From contig JAJZSN010000018.1 in NCBI GenBank assembly GCA_021849745.1, forward strand, positions 1 through 41,562: DNA of 41,562 nt. The letters are read 5' to 3'. This document shows, piece by piece, positions 14,861 to 23,961 of this stretch (position 1 is its first letter; each line of letters starts with the position of its first letter). This DNA comes from Bacillota bacterium. Its GTDB lineage: Bacteria; Bacillota; GCA-003054495; Carboxydocellales; JAJZSN01. The notes beneath the pieces are model-generated. The model had not been told where the DNA came from and ran no database searches. It was given only the letters and a program-made list of their open reading frames with translations. The translations under genes were made by a program, and so were the position numbers.

Positions 14861-16276
14861 ATGAAAAAAGTTATCATCATCGGTGGGGGCATGACCGGTT
14901 TAGCGGCGGCCTATACCCTGGAAGAAAAAGCCAGGGGCAAGGTGGATTACCTCCTCATCGAGCAGGAGAATCGCCTGGGGGGGAAGATTCATACCGCGAA
15001 GGAAGATGGCTTTGTCCTGGAGGGCGGCCCAGATTGCTTTCTTTCTGAAAAACCCCAGGTGGCTCAGTTAAGTGAGAAACTTGGTATTGAAGATAGATTG
15101 TTACCGAGCCATGAAGCCAGCAAAGGGTCTTCAGTCTTTACGGGGGGAAGGCTGCATAAACTGCCGGAAGGGCTAATGCTGATGGTACCTACCAAAATTA
15201 TGCCCTTTGCCTTCAGTTCCCTTATCTCCTGGCCCGGCAAGATCCGGATGGCCATGGATCTTTTCATCCCCCGGCGAAAAGGTAATCAGGATGAAAGTTT
15301 AGGCAGCTTTGTTACCCGGCGTTTGGGGCGGGAGGCCCTGGATAAGATTGCAGAACCCTTAATCGGCGGAATCCATTCCGGGGATCCGGAACAGATGAGC
15401 TTAAAGGCCAGTTTTCCCAGGTTTCTGCAGATGGAGGAAAAGTACGGCAGTTTAATCCGGGCCATGCTCTCGGCCCGCAAAAACGCCCCCTCAAGGCCTC
15501 AACCTACCCCTGGCAAGGTGGAAAAAACCTACTTCATGTCCTTTAAGGGAGGCATGGGAGAGCTTATTGAAACCGTGGTCGACCGGTTGGATAAAAGCAA
15601 GCTGCTATTAGGCCAAACAGTTACTGGGGTGAAGAAAAGAGAGGATGGCAAATACTTTGTCTTCATTCAGGGGCAAGACCCCCTGGAGGCTGACGCTATT
15701 ATTGTGGCCACCCCGGCTAATGTGGCGGCGGATATCCTCCGGGAAGTGGATGATATCATCACAGGTAAGCTGCAAGAAATTCCCTATGTCTCGTCAGCTA
15801 CCGTTTCCCTGGCCTATAGGAGGACGGATGTTAAGACAGACCTTAATTCCTTTGGCTTTGTCATCCCCCGGAAGGAAAACCGCAAAATCATGGCGGTGAC
15901 CTATAGTTCCACCAAATGGCATAAGCACCGGACTCCTAATGATGAGTATGTGCTGGTACGGGCTTTTGTGGGCGGCCCTGGCAACCAGGAACTGGTAACA
16001 ATAGACGATGAGAAGATGCTCAAAATGGTCCAGTCCGAGGTCAAAGAGATTATGGGTATAGATGCCAAGCCTGTGCGGACTAAGATTTTTCGCTGGGTAA
16101 AAGGGATGCCCCAGTACACTATGGGTCACTTGGAACGGATGGAAGAAGTAGAAAAACAGTTGAGCAAGTACCCAGGGCTGTATATCGTCGGGGGTTCTTA
16201 CCGGGGCGTGGGCATCAGTAACTGTATCGGTGAAGGAAGCGGCGCTGCGGAAAAGGCTTTGGCATACTTGGCCTAA
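14861..16276 (+). CDS. hemY: Coproporphyrinogen III / protoporphyrinogen IX oxidase (FAD-dependent)
   Basis: 471 residues. The N-terminal FAD-binding fold is clear ('VIIIGGGMTGLAAAYTLEE'), followed by 'ENRLGGKIHTAKEDGFVLEG', here noted as the second FAD contact region. The C-terminus 'GLYIVGGSYRGVGISNCIGE' completes the FAD site. In Firmicutes the enzyme (HemY/CgoX) oxidises coproporphyrinogen III to coproporphyrin III. The known enzyme uses O2 in vitro, so in an anaerobe another electron acceptor must be assumed. GGGAGGG lies 10 bases before ATG 14861. Last gene of the heme set; a terminator follows. Confidence 0.93.
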   Translation: MKKVIIIGGGMTGLAAAYTLEEKARGKVDYLLIEQENRLGGKIHTAKEDGFVLEGGPDCFLSEKPQVAQLSEKLGIEDRLLPSHEASKGSSVFTGGRLHKLPEGLMLMVPTKIMPFAFSSLISWPGKIRMAMDLFIPRRKGNQDESLGSFVTRRLGREALDKIAEPLIGGIHSGDPEQMSLKASFPRFLQMEEKYGSLIRAMLSARKNAPSRPQPTPGKVEKTYFMSFKGGMGELIETVVDRLDKSKLLLGQTVTGVKKREDGKYFVFIQGQDPLEADAIIVATPANVAADILREVDDIITGKLQEIPYVSSATVSLAYRRTDVKTDLNSFGFVIPRKENRKIMAVTYSSTKWHKHRTPNDEYVLVRAFVGGPGNQELVTIDDEKMLKMVQSEVKEIMGIDAKPVRTKIFRWVKGMPQYTMGHLERMEEVEKQLSKYPGLYIVGGSYRGVGISNCIGEGSGAAEKALAYLA

Positions 16277-16338
16277 AAAAGAATTTAGCTAAATATTTAT
16301 ACAAAGATAACACAAGAATATTTTAAAAAACCTTAAAA

Positions 16339-16379
16339 AAACACCAACTACTCTGAGTACCGGAGTAATTGGTGTTTCT
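16339..16379. terminator. Bidirectional terminator between hemY and the SLH gene
   Basis: AAACACCAACTACTC (16339-16353) pairs with GAGTAATTGGTGTTT (16363-16377) with one mismatch. A-rich sequence on one side and TCTT on the other let it serve both convergent genes. Confidence 0.8.
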
Positions 16380-16382
16380 TAA

Positions 16383-19019
16383 TTATTGTTTTTCTATTTC
16401 GTAAACAGTATCGTCCAGAATATACAGAGTAACTTGCTCATCTTTAAAGAGGTTGCCCAAGGTCAATTGTTGGGTTCCCTTGTGAACATAGGCTTTGGTG
16501 GCAAGATTATAACTTTCCCACGAAACCGGATTCTTGGAGATATGAAGCTTTTTGCTATCATCAGTTACCGCCTGATACTTACCGGTCACTTTTTTCATTA
16601 CTTTGATGGTGAAGCTGCCATCTTCTTTTTCCTTGATTTCCACCCGGTCGCCGTTGACCAGAGAGTTCAAGTTGGAATAGGTTTGGTTGTTATTAATAAC
16701 CTCACTCTTATTGGTAAAAGTATAGGTGGTTGAGTTTCCGGCGAAGGACTGGAGGGTTACCGTGCCGGCTAAAGAATTGACGGAAGTCACCTGACCGCGG
16801 ATTACCGGGATCAATTCGACTTTAATTAATTTATGACCTAAGAAAGTAGCTCTGACGATATCTTCAGTAGCAAAGTCATCGAAGGTTGGGGAAGTTACAC
16901 CGGGCACTACCAATTCGACCCTGTTGCCTAAGACCAGATATTTGCTGTTGCCGTCCTTATCTTTTATCTTTAACTCCTTATAACTTTTATATAGATTAGT
17001 TACCTGATAAGAATATGTCTTTTGGAGGTTTAACTTGGTGATGACATTATCCTCCAGCCTTATTTCCACCAGGTCATTTCTGTTGATATCGTTTAATTCA
17101 GGGCTGCTGTCACCTTCGATGTCGATATCAACGTTACCGGAAACCACATAAGTCTTAGAATCTGTGTTATTGATTTTCAAGGTCAACAAGCGGCGGGTTT
17201 GATCTACGGTAGTCACAGTGCCAATGGTGGTATTCTTAGTCTCCAGGAAAATAATCTTGTTATCAGCCAACTGAAGCTCAACCTTCATGTCTTTCTTGAC
17301 ATCGGATAGGCTGCTGCTGGTGCGGTCATCGATAACAAATTCGGCTCTGGAGTTGACTTCATAGGCTTTTAACTCGTCTTTGTCCGTCTTGATAGTTAAG
17401 ATTCTATTGGTTACATCCACTGCGGCCACCGTTCCTTTGGTAGCCTTCTCAACGGTACGGTCGTTAACGGTAATGGAGGCGATTTTGCCTTGCTCAACGG
17501 TGATTTCAACCTTGTCGTTGACCAGTATGTCGGCCAACACGGGGTTTGTAAGGCCGGTGATTTTGATTGTCACACTATCGGCGATGGGGAAGGCCTCAAG
17601 GGTATTATCATTCTTCTGGATGGTCAGGATGCGCTTTTCCGGCGAGAGGATCATCACTTTGCCTGCTATGGTTAACTGCTGGTTGGCTTTGACCAGTTCG
17701 ATTTCAGTAATTAAACCGGCCTCTACCTTAATCTTCACCTCGTCACCTACTTGCAAATCCTTAATTCCGGGGAATCTCTGGTTGGTGATTTTTACAACTA
17801 CCTGGTCGGAATATTGATAAGCATTAAGTTTGCCGGAAGAGCTTTTGAGAATTAATAATTTCTGGGTTTGGTTAAGGTCATGGATAATCCCGGTGTTACT
17901 TAGAGTTTCCCGGGTGTTTAATAACAGGATGGAAACCAAATCTCCCCTTAAGTTAAGCCCCAGTTCTACCTGGTTACCGGCCTCAATTTGACTAAGCTCC
18001 TTGACATCCCCACTTTGGGCGGTGATGGAGGTGTTGGGAGAAAGGGTCTTGGTATGGATTTTTTGAGCATCATCCTTGACCACAATGACTTTGTCCTTAG
18101 GCAATACTTGTAAGACAGTGCCTTTTATGGTGGTTGATACTGTATCGGCCGGAAGGAGTTCGATATATTTGATCAAGGAACCTATTTCAATTATCTTGAC
18201 CATATCGTTCTCTTTAAGTTGATTGGCCGTCGTTAGTTTACCCTGGGCGTCAAAAACCCATGTAGTTGTAGTTAAGGTTACATTTTTCTGAATCCCATTA
18301 ATGGTGTAAGAAAGGCTTTGCCCTGAAATCCTGACAATCTTGGCTGTAGCTACAGCGCCACTTAGGTTTAAATATTGCTCGCTGCGGCTCAGTAGGGCCG
18401 CCAGCTCGGCTCGGGTGATGGTTTGGTTGGGTTTAAAGGTATTGTCAGGGTATCCGGAAATCAGTTTATATTTTAATGCAGTGTTAACATATCCAAGGGC
18501 CCAAGTGGGGATTGAACTTGCGTCGGTGAGGGCTGGGGTTTGGCTCGCTGCCAGGGCGGCCTCGCTGTTTTTATTGATCATCCGCACAATTAACTGGGCT
18601 ACCCAGGCCCGGGAGGCTTGTTCTGTGGCTTTAAAGTTATTTTCCGTGGGGATGAGTAATCCTTTGTTGATGGCATAAATAACTTCTCTTTTATAATTCT
18701 GTTCGGCCCAGGTGGGAATTGATACAGGCAGTAACTGGTTGGTGTTAATAAGGGCCAGTTGGTCATCAACCCCCATATTGCGTACCGCCATCAACAGGGC
18801 TTCAATCTGGGTAACCGGTCTGGTTGCTTTAAAAGTGCCGTCATTATAACCTGCAACCACATTTCTGATGTTGAGTTTAACTATGTCCTTTACAGCCCAA
18901 TGATTGGCGGAGATATCCCGGAAGGGGGTGTTTTGGGCGATAGCGAAACCGGTGGTGAGGGAAATGATGAGTACCAGGGACACCACCAAGGAAGTTGCTT
19001 TAATAAGTCTTTTGGACAT
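16383..19019 (-). CDS. Large SLH-domain cell-surface protein with about nine beta-rich repeats
   Basis: 878 residues. A signal peptide ends near residue 28 ('TTGFAIA'). Three SLH domains follow (about 31-85, 105-155, 165-215; the third reads 'ISGYPDNTFKPNQTITRAEL'), placing the protein on the cell wall. The rest is a series of roughly nine imperfect 70-80-residue repeats, each with 'G-V--V------ILTIK', an aromatic/polar strand, 'L-DI---D-VEI', and '--I--I', suggesting small beta barrels in a row. No enzyme motif is visible. AAGGAG precedes ATG 19019. The most likely role is an S-layer or spacer protein. It is monocistronic and divergent from menG. Confidence 0.85.
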   Translation of the reverse strand: MSKRLIKATSLVVSLVLIISLTTGFAIAQNTPFRDISANHWAVKDIVKLNIRNVVAGYNDGTFKATRPVTQIEALLMAVRNMGVDDQLALINTNQLLPVSIPTWAEQNYKREVIYAINKGLLIPTENNFKATEQASRAWVAQLIVRMINKNSEAALAASQTPALTDASSIPTWALGYVNTALKYKLISGYPDNTFKPNQTITRAELAALLSRSEQYLNLSGAVATAKIVRISGQSLSYTINGIQKNVTLTTTTWVFDAQGKLTTANQLKENDMVKIIEIGSLIKYIELLPADTVSTTIKGTVLQVLPKDKVIVVKDDAQKIHTKTLSPNTSITAQSGDVKELSQIEAGNQVELGLNLRGDLVSILLLNTRETLSNTGIIHDLNQTQKLLILKSSSGKLNAYQYSDQVVVKITNQRFPGIKDLQVGDEVKIKVEAGLITEIELVKANQQLTIAGKVMILSPEKRILTIQKNDNTLEAFPIADSVTIKITGLTNPVLADILVNDKVEITVEQGKIASITVNDRTVEKATKGTVAAVDVTNRILTIKTDKDELKAYEVNSRAEFVIDDRTSSSLSDVKKDMKVELQLADNKIIFLETKNTTIGTVTTVDQTRRLLTLKINNTDSKTYVVSGNVDIDIEGDSSPELNDINRNDLVEIRLEDNVITKLNLQKTYSYQVTNLYKSYKELKIKDKDGNSKYLVLGNRVELVVPGVTSPTFDDFATEDIVRATFLGHKLIKVELIPVIRGQVTSVNSLAGTVTLQSFAGNSTTYTFTNKSEVINNNQTYSNLNSLVNGDRVEIKEKEDGSFTIKVMKKVTGKYQAVTDDSKKLHISKNPVSWESYNLATKAYVHKGTQQLTLGNLFKDEQVTLYILDDTVYEIEKQ

Positions 19020-19256
19020 TTAATCACTCCTTTGTTATTGTTATTGCCCCTTGCACTTCCGGCCAAGGAATCACCAAGGAAAACAAAATATTGGATATAC
19101 TTCTATAATTTTAGTTTAAAATCCTGCCTAACGATTTTATTTAATTCTTAAAATTTGTAATTCTTAGAGGGTATATGATAAAATTAATCATCAACCAGCG
19201 GTATAATTAAGGCAGGGCCGAAAATAAGCCGCACTAGCCTTTTAGGAGGAAATAAA

Positions 19257-19979
19257 TTGGTTAACCTACCTAGTAAAGAAAACAAAGAAAAATTTGTCCG
19301 GGAGATGTTCAACAATATTGCCGGGCGTTATGATCTAATGAATACCCTTATGACCATGGGACTGGACAAGTCCTGGCGTAAGTTCGTGGTTGGCCGGGCA
19401 GAGCTTCAAGCGGGCGGTTACGGACTGGATGTTTGCTGCGGTACCGGTATGCTCACCATGGAACAGGCCCGGACCGCCGGGGCTTCCGGTAAAGTGGTGG
19501 GCCTGGACTTTTCCGAAAACATGCTGGCTGTGGCCAGGGAAAATATTAAGGATTTTGTGTTGCGGGATAATATCCAATTAATTCAGGGCAATGCCATGGA
19601 ACTGCCCTTTGCTGACAATACTTTTGACTGTGCCACTGTAGGCTGGGGTTTGCGCAATGTGCCGGACGTTATGACCGCCATTAAGGAGATGGCCAGGGTG
19701 GTAAAGCCAGGGGGTAAGGTAATCTCTTTGGATATGGCTCAGCCCAGCGCCCCGGTATTTAAGCAGGTTTACTGGCTTTGTTTTGAGAAGCTTATTCCGG
19801 CTATGGGTAAGCTCTGGGCCAGCAATAAAAGGGCCTATGACTATCTTCATGACTCGGCCAAGGTTTTTCCCCATCAGGCGGAATTGGCTCGGATGTTTGC
19901 AGAAGCCGGGTTGGTAGAGACTTGTCATCATGACCTTTTCGGAGGCGTGGTGGCGGTGGTTGAAGGGCGGAAGGCTTAG
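19257..19979 (+). CDS. menG: Demethylmenaquinone methyltransferase
   Basis: 240 residues, S-adenosylmethionine-dependent, last step of menaquinone synthesis. Both UbiE/COQ5 signatures are present: 'YDLMNTLMTMGLDKSWRKF' near residue 25 and 'RVVKPGGKVISLDMAQP' near 155, with the SAM loop 'GLDVCCGTGMLT'. The start is TTG 19257 behind AGGAGG; the next in-frame ATG would cut conserved sequence. The gene supports a menaquinone-based respiratory chain, in line with the membrane cytochrome at 26.5 kb. The 237-base divergent region upstream (19020-19256) holds TATAAT at 19202-19207 without a clear -35 box. Confidence 0.93.
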   Translation: MVNLPSKENKEKFVREMFNNIAGRYDLMNTLMTMGLDKSWRKFVVGRAELQAGGYGLDVCCGTGMLTMEQARTAGASGKVVGLDFSENMLAVARENIKDFVLRDNIQLIQGNAMELPFADNTFDCATVGWGLRNVPDVMTAIKEMARVVKPGGKVISLDMAQPSAPVFKQVYWLCFEKLIPAMGKLWASNKRAYDYLHDSAKVFPHQAELARMFAEAGLVETCHHDLFGGVVAVVEGRKA

Positions 19980-19999
19980 GTGGGGTATTCCTTAAAAGG

Positions 20000-20017
20000 A
20001 GCTGTCAGCCGTCAGCT
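20000..20017. repeat. Short AGCTGTCAGC-type repeat
   Basis: AGCTGTCAGCCGTCAGCT forms a 5-bp hairpin followed by an A-run. Related CAG/TCAGC strings occur at about 4676-4687 (AGCTGACAGCTA) and 30790-30812 (TCTTCAGTCGTCAGCAG), always just outside genes, so this may be a low-complexity dispersed element. Confidence 0.3.
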
Positions 20018-20062
20018 AAAAAAATGCTTGGGTAGGATTATACTGAAAGGGTTGAAACATAG

Positions 20063-21004
20063 ATGGATAATCGGCCCCTGGTGTGGGGGGAGAAGCGGTA
20101 TCATAGTTGGAATTATCACCTGCGGGAGAGGTTTGGGGAGAAGGTGATGAAGGTTTCCCTGGATGCGGGGTTTACTTGTCCTAATCGGGATGGGACGGTG
20201 GGCGTTGGGGGGTGCATTTTCTGCAGCGCCAAGGGTTCGGGGGATTGGGCGGGGCCGCGGGAAATGGATCTTGGCAGCCAGTTCCGGGTGGTAAAGGAAC
20301 GGATGCATAAGAAGTGGCCCGTCGCTAAGTATATCGCTTATTTTCAGGCTTTTACCAATACCTATGCTCCTATAGAAGTATTGCGGGAGAGGTATGAAGG
20401 GGCTTTAGAGGAAGAAGGGGTGGTGGGGCTGTCCATTGCCACCAGGCCGGACTGTCTGCCTGATGAGGTTCTCGACTTGCTGGCTGAGTTGAATCAACGT
20501 ACCTACCTGTGGGTGGAACTGGGGCTCCAGACCATCCATGATGAAACCGGGCAGCTTATTAACAGGGGTTATGACTACCGCTGTTTTCTGGACGGTTTGG
20601 CCAGGCTGCGGCAGCGGAATATTCGCACCTGTGTCCATATCATTCTGGGCCTTCCCGGGGAGACGGAAGAAGATATGCTGGCTACCGGCCGGGCGGTGGC
20701 CCGGCTGCCCATTCAGGGGATTAAGCTTCATCTTTTGCATTTGATGAAAGATACTCCCATGGTCGAGCTTTACGAAGAAGGTAAAATGCAATTTTTGACC
20801 CAGGAGGCTTATACCAGGCTGGTGGTGGATATTCTGGAGATTCTTCCTCCGGAAGTGGTTATCCACCGGCTGACGGGGGACAGCCCGTGGGATTTGCTTA
20901 TTGAGCCTCGCTGGAGTCTGAAAAAGTTTGAGGTATTAAATGGGATTGACGCTGAGTTGAAGAGGCGGCAGACCTGGCAGGGCCGTCTCTGGAAGCCTGA
21001 ATAA
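20063..21004 (+). CDS. Radical SAM protein, YhcC/TIGR01212 family
   Basis: 313 residues. It starts 'YHSWNYHLRERFGEKVMKV' and holds the radical-SAM cluster cysteines Cys39, Cys51 and Cys54 ('FTCPNRDGTVGVGGCIFC'). The first spacing is 11 residues rather than the usual 3, which is characteristic of the TIGR01212 (E. coli YhcC, B. subtilis YtqA) family. 'FQAFTNTYAPIEVLRERYE', 'LSIATRPDCLPDEVL' and 'YLWVELGLQT' are also family-typical. Members resemble the Elp3 radical-SAM core, but their reaction is not firmly established. The start ATG 20063 has only a weak purine stretch (AAAGGG) about 12 bases upstream. Confidence 0.88.
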   Translation: MDNRPLVWGEKRYHSWNYHLRERFGEKVMKVSLDAGFTCPNRDGTVGVGGCIFCSAKGSGDWAGPREMDLGSQFRVVKERMHKKWPVAKYIAYFQAFTNTYAPIEVLRERYEGALEEEGVVGLSIATRPDCLPDEVLDLLAELNQRTYLWVELGLQTIHDETGQLINRGYDYRCFLDGLARLRQRNIRTCVHIILGLPGETEEDMLATGRAVARLPIQGIKLHLLHLMKDTPMVELYEEGKMQFLTQEAYTRLVVDILEILPPEVVIHRLTGDSPWDLLIEPRWSLKKFEVLNGIDAELKRRQTWQGRLWKPE

Positions 21005-21055
21005 CACCTAATAAATAATATTTATAAGAAAAGCTATTTTCATAAAAAAATTCGA

Positions 21056-21085
21056 TTAGAACATAATTCTTTTCTTTGTTACAAT
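21056..21085 (+). promoter_or_regulatory. Possible promoter of the phnDCE-type operon
   Basis: TTAGAA (21056-21061) and TACAAT (21080-21085), 18 bases apart, lie 37 bases before the first gene's start in a very AT-rich region. No Pho box is recognisable. Confidence 0.35.
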
Positions 21086-21122
21086 AAGAACTGTAAATAA
21101 AAACGTAACTGGAGGGAAAGAA

Positions 21123-22028
21123 TTGTTTAAAAAATTTCGTTATCTCGTAATAACTATCACGTTGCTAATGCTAGTGGTTTTGGCGGCAGGATGCAGCAGT
21201 CAACAGCCCGATAAGTCTACCGAAACTCCCCAAGGTAACAGCGAAAAAGCTCAAGTCTTGCGGGTGGGCTTAGTCCCCAATCAATCTCCGGATAAAGTCA
21301 AAACCCAGTACGAGCCTTTTCGGGTCTACCTGGCTGAGAAACTGGGCATGGAAGTAGAACTCTTTGTCCCAGTGGACTATTCAGCCGTGGTTGAGGCTAT
21401 GGCCAACGACAAACTGGATGTGGCTTATTTCGGCGGGGTGACTTATGTCCAAGCCGCTAAACGGGCCAGCATCTATCCCATCGTTACCGAAATCGACCGG
21501 GAAACCAAAACCACCAAATATCACAGTGTTATCATCGTTCCTGCCGACAGCAAAGTACAGAAAATCGAGGAGTTGAAAGGCAAAACCTTTGCCTTTGGGG
21601 ATGTCAACTCCACTTCCGGTTCCCTGTATCCCAAGATCATGCTGGACAAGGCCGGGATCAAAGTTCCCCAGGATCTCAAAGAGGTTACCTACACCGGCGC
21701 CCATAATGCCACTGCTGCCGCTGTGCAAAACGGTACCGTTGACGCAGGTGGTCTGGAAGAGAGGATTCTCAAGCGGTTAATCAAAAAAGGCGACGTTGAT
21801 GAAAAGAAAATTCGGGTTATAACTAAATCTGATCCTATCGAAGGTTATCCCTGGGCCGTCCGGGCCAGTCTGGACAAGGGGCTGGTGGATACAGTCACCC
21901 AGGCCTTCCTGGACATCAAGGATCCCCAACTCCTTGACTTGTTGCGGGCCGAAAGATACGAAAAAATTACCGATAAAGACTATGATATTGTCAGACAGGA
22001 AGCTACCCGCTTAGGCTTACTTAAGTAA
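21123..22028 (+). CDS. phnD: Phosphonate/phosphite-type ABC importer, substrate-binding lipoprotein
   Basis: 301 residues. The lipobox 'LAAGC' gives Cys24 as the membrane anchor, followed by a Ser/Gln/Thr linker. The body matches the PhnD/PtxB family: 'LRVGLVPNQSPDKVK', 'YEPFRVYLAEKLGMEVELFV', 'KLDVAYFGGVTYVQAA', 'FAFGDVNSTSGSLYPK' and 'GLEERILKRLI'. It captures phosphonate, phosphite or a similar anion outside the membrane; the true ligand cannot be told from sequence, and no phosphonate-degrading gene is adjacent. The start is TTG 21123 behind GGAGGG. First gene of a three-gene operon. Confidence 0.88.
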   Translation: MFKKFRYLVITITLLMLVVLAAGCSSQQPDKSTETPQGNSEKAQVLRVGLVPNQSPDKVKTQYEPFRVYLAEKLGMEVELFVPVDYSAVVEAMANDKLDVAYFGGVTYVQAAKRASIYPIVTEIDRETKTTKYHSVIIVPADSKVQKIEELKGKTFAFGDVNSTSGSLYPKIMLDKAGIKVPQDLKEVTYTGAHNATAAAVQNGTVDAGGLEERILKRLIKKGDVDEKKIRVITKSDPIEGYPWAVRASLDKGLVDTVTQAFLDIKDPQLLDLLRAERYEKITDKDYDIVRQEATRLGLLK

Positions 22029-22047
22029 AGACAAGGTTGTGGAAAAT

Positions 22048-22860
22048 ATGGAAGTAATCATTGCTCGTGAACTAACCAAAAAATACCCTGGGGGTATTAC
22101 CGGGCTGGATGGGCTTACGGTCAAAATTAATCAAGGTGAGATGGTGGGAATTCTCGGCCCCAGCGGGGCCGGGAAAACCACCTTTTTCCGTTTATTGACC
22201 GGGGTCATCACTCCTTCCGAGGGAGAACTGACCGTCCTGGGCCGGCCCATTGGTCGGATAACCAACCGGGCCTTGAGTCGGTTACGCAGCCGGATGGGGG
22301 TTGTTTACCAGCACCATAATGTGATACCTGCCATGTCGGTGGCCCGTAATGTCCTCATGGGACTATTGGGTCAGGTTTCCCTCATCAAGGCCCTTAGGAT
22401 GTTATTCCACCTGACCAAGGATGAAAAAGCCGCTGTGGAGGAGGTATTAGCCCGATTAGACCTGTCTGATAAGCTTTATTCCCGTTGTGATGAGCTGTCA
22501 GGCGGTCAGCAGCAGCGGGTGGCGGTGGCCAGGGCCCTCCTGGCCGACCCTGAGTTGATTCTGGCTGACGAACCCATTGCTTCGGTGGACCCCAGAACGG
22601 CCCAACTGATTCTGGATCAGTTTTTGCGTCTAAACCGGGAAAAAGGTAAAACCGTGGTCCTCAACCTTCACCAGGTGGATTTTGCGTTGAAATACTGTAC
22701 GCGCCTTTTAGTTCTACGCCAGGGCAAACTGGTTTATGACGGTGATGCGGCAGGATTCAAGGAAACCCATATTTATAACCAGGGGTTTGCTTTGGATAGT
22801 GTTGAGGATATCGATATCCTTGAACCCGTAAAAGGGGGGGCTTGCTGTGAACAATGGTAA
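22048..22860 (+). CDS. phnC: Phosphonate/phosphite-type ABC importer, ATPase
   Basis: 270 residues with Walker A 'GILGPSGAGKTTFFRLLTG' around residue 33, signature 'ELSGGQQQRVAVARALLADP' and Walker B 'LILADEPIASVDP'. The insertion 'MGLLGQVSLIKALRMLF' between Q-loop and signature is typical of PhnC. I chose ATG 22048; the in-frame GTG 22039 is almost on top of the only AAGG. It lies 19 bases after phnD and overlaps phnE by 14 bases. Confidence 0.88.
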   Translation: MEVIIARELTKKYPGGITGLDGLTVKINQGEMVGILGPSGAGKTTFFRLLTGVITPSEGELTVLGRPIGRITNRALSRLRSRMGVVYQHHNVIPAMSVARNVLMGLLGQVSLIKALRMLFHLTKDEKAAVEEVLARLDLSDKLYSRCDELSGGQQQRVAVARALLADPELILADEPIASVDPRTAQLILDQFLRLNREKGKTVVLNLHQVDFALKYCTRLLVLRQGKLVYDGDAAGFKETHIYNQGFALDSVEDIDILEPVKGGACCEQW

Positions 22861-23776
22861 TATCCGGGAACCGGGTTTTAATTATCTTAATTATTTTATC
22901 GCATTGGTTATTTTAGGTGCTGTAATTTACAGTGCTAAAGCCACTGATTTTTCTCCTGGGTTATTTCTTGACCCTGGTAACCTGAAGGCCATGGGCCGCT
23001 TCATTGGCGGGTTATGGCCGCCTGAGACTGGTTATGAATTTCTAGCCTCCACTTTTAAACTGATTGGGGAGACCATTGCCATCTCCATTATCGGTACCGC
23101 CTTGGCGGTATTGGTTGCCTTTCCTCTGTCCATCCTGGCCACCAGGCTGCGGGGGGAGGAGTTTTCCCGCCGGGCGGTGGGAACCCCTAGGTGGATTCTG
23201 CGTTGGGGCGGATATTACCTGGCTAGAACGGTTCTTAACCTGTTCCGGGGTGTCCCGGAACTGATGTGGGCTCTAATTTTCGTGGTGGCGGTGGGCTTAG
23301 GCCCCTTCCCCGGAGTGTTGGCCTTAGCAGCCCATAGCACCGGGGTTTTGGGCAAACTCTATTCTGAACTCTTTGAGTCGGTTGATCAACGGCTGGTGGA
23401 AACCGTCCGGGCCACCGGGGCCGATGAGTTGAAAGTCTTACTATATAACCGCTTGCCCGTAACTTTACCGGTATTTCTTTCTTATACCTTGTTTCGTTGG
23501 GAGTGTAATATGCGGGCCGCCACCATCCTAGGTTTCGTAGGGGCCGGCGGTATTGGCACTCAGTTGATGATCAGCATGAAACTTTTTGCGTATAGTGAAG
23601 TGATGACATTGGTTCTGGAGATTATGGCCCTGGTTATTCTGGTGGATTTGGCAGGTCAGTTTATCCGGACCAGAATCCTGGATGCTCCTTCCGGGACTAA
23701 TTCAGAAGAACAGTCCCTGGTCACCAAGATTATCTGTTCTTGTTTACCCTCAGGTCAAACCAAAGACCCCTCATAA
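22847..23776 (+). CDS. phnE: Phosphonate/phosphite-type ABC importer, permease
   Basis: 309 residues with an N-terminal helix and about five further membrane helices. The binding-protein-dependent transport (EAA) loop is present as 'LVETVRATGADELKVLLYNR', followed by 'LGFVGAGGIGTQLMISMKLF', typical of PhnE. The start is GTG 22847 behind AAAAGGGGGGG, inside the end of phnC, indicating translational coupling. The C-terminal 35 residues are hydrophilic. A hairpin containing a dispersed repeat and a T-run follows 18 bases later and probably ends the operon. Confidence 0.88.
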   Translation: MNNGNIREPGFNYLNYFIALVILGAVIYSAKATDFSPGLFLDPGNLKAMGRFIGGLWPPETGYEFLASTFKLIGETIAISIIGTALAVLVAFPLSILATRLRGEEFSRRAVGTPRWILRWGGYYLARTVLNLFRGVPELMWALIFVVAVGLGPFPGVLALAAHSTGVLGKLYSELFESVDQRLVETVRATGADELKVLLYNRLPVTLPVFLSYTLFRWECNMRAATILGFVGAGGIGTQLMISMKLFAYSEVMTLVLEIMALVILVDLAGQFIRTRILDAPSGTNSEEQSLVTKIICSCLPSGQTKDPS

Positions 23777-23794
23777 TACAAAAATAGAAAAGGC

Positions 23795-23876
23795 AACCAC
23801 GGGTAAGGCACGGAGGACACAGAGAATTTTTTAGTTTTTTCTCTGTGCTCTCCGTTTTTCTGTGGTTAATCTTTTT
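23795..23876. repeat. Dispersed repeat forming a long hairpin (copy 2), likely terminator
   Basis: The arms run from AACCAC (23795) through CACGGAGGACACAGAGAA to TTCTCTGTGCTCTCCG and GTGGTT (ending 23867), an imperfect hairpin of over 20 pairs. A T-run at about 23871-23876 follows. The words CACGGAG and ACACAGAG are shared with 10388-10420. It sits directly after phnE and may act as its terminator. Confidence 0.6.
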
Positions 23877-23961
23877 TATTATTTGAATTTGAATAAGAAT
23901 ATCCTGACTATAGCCCCTTTAAAAAATTTGATGTATAATAATTCTCAAGGAGTGTCGATTC

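Noticed and set aside
20000..20017. Hairpin as a terminator after menG
   Set aside because: The stem is only 5 bp and is followed by an A-run rather than a T-run on the coding strand.
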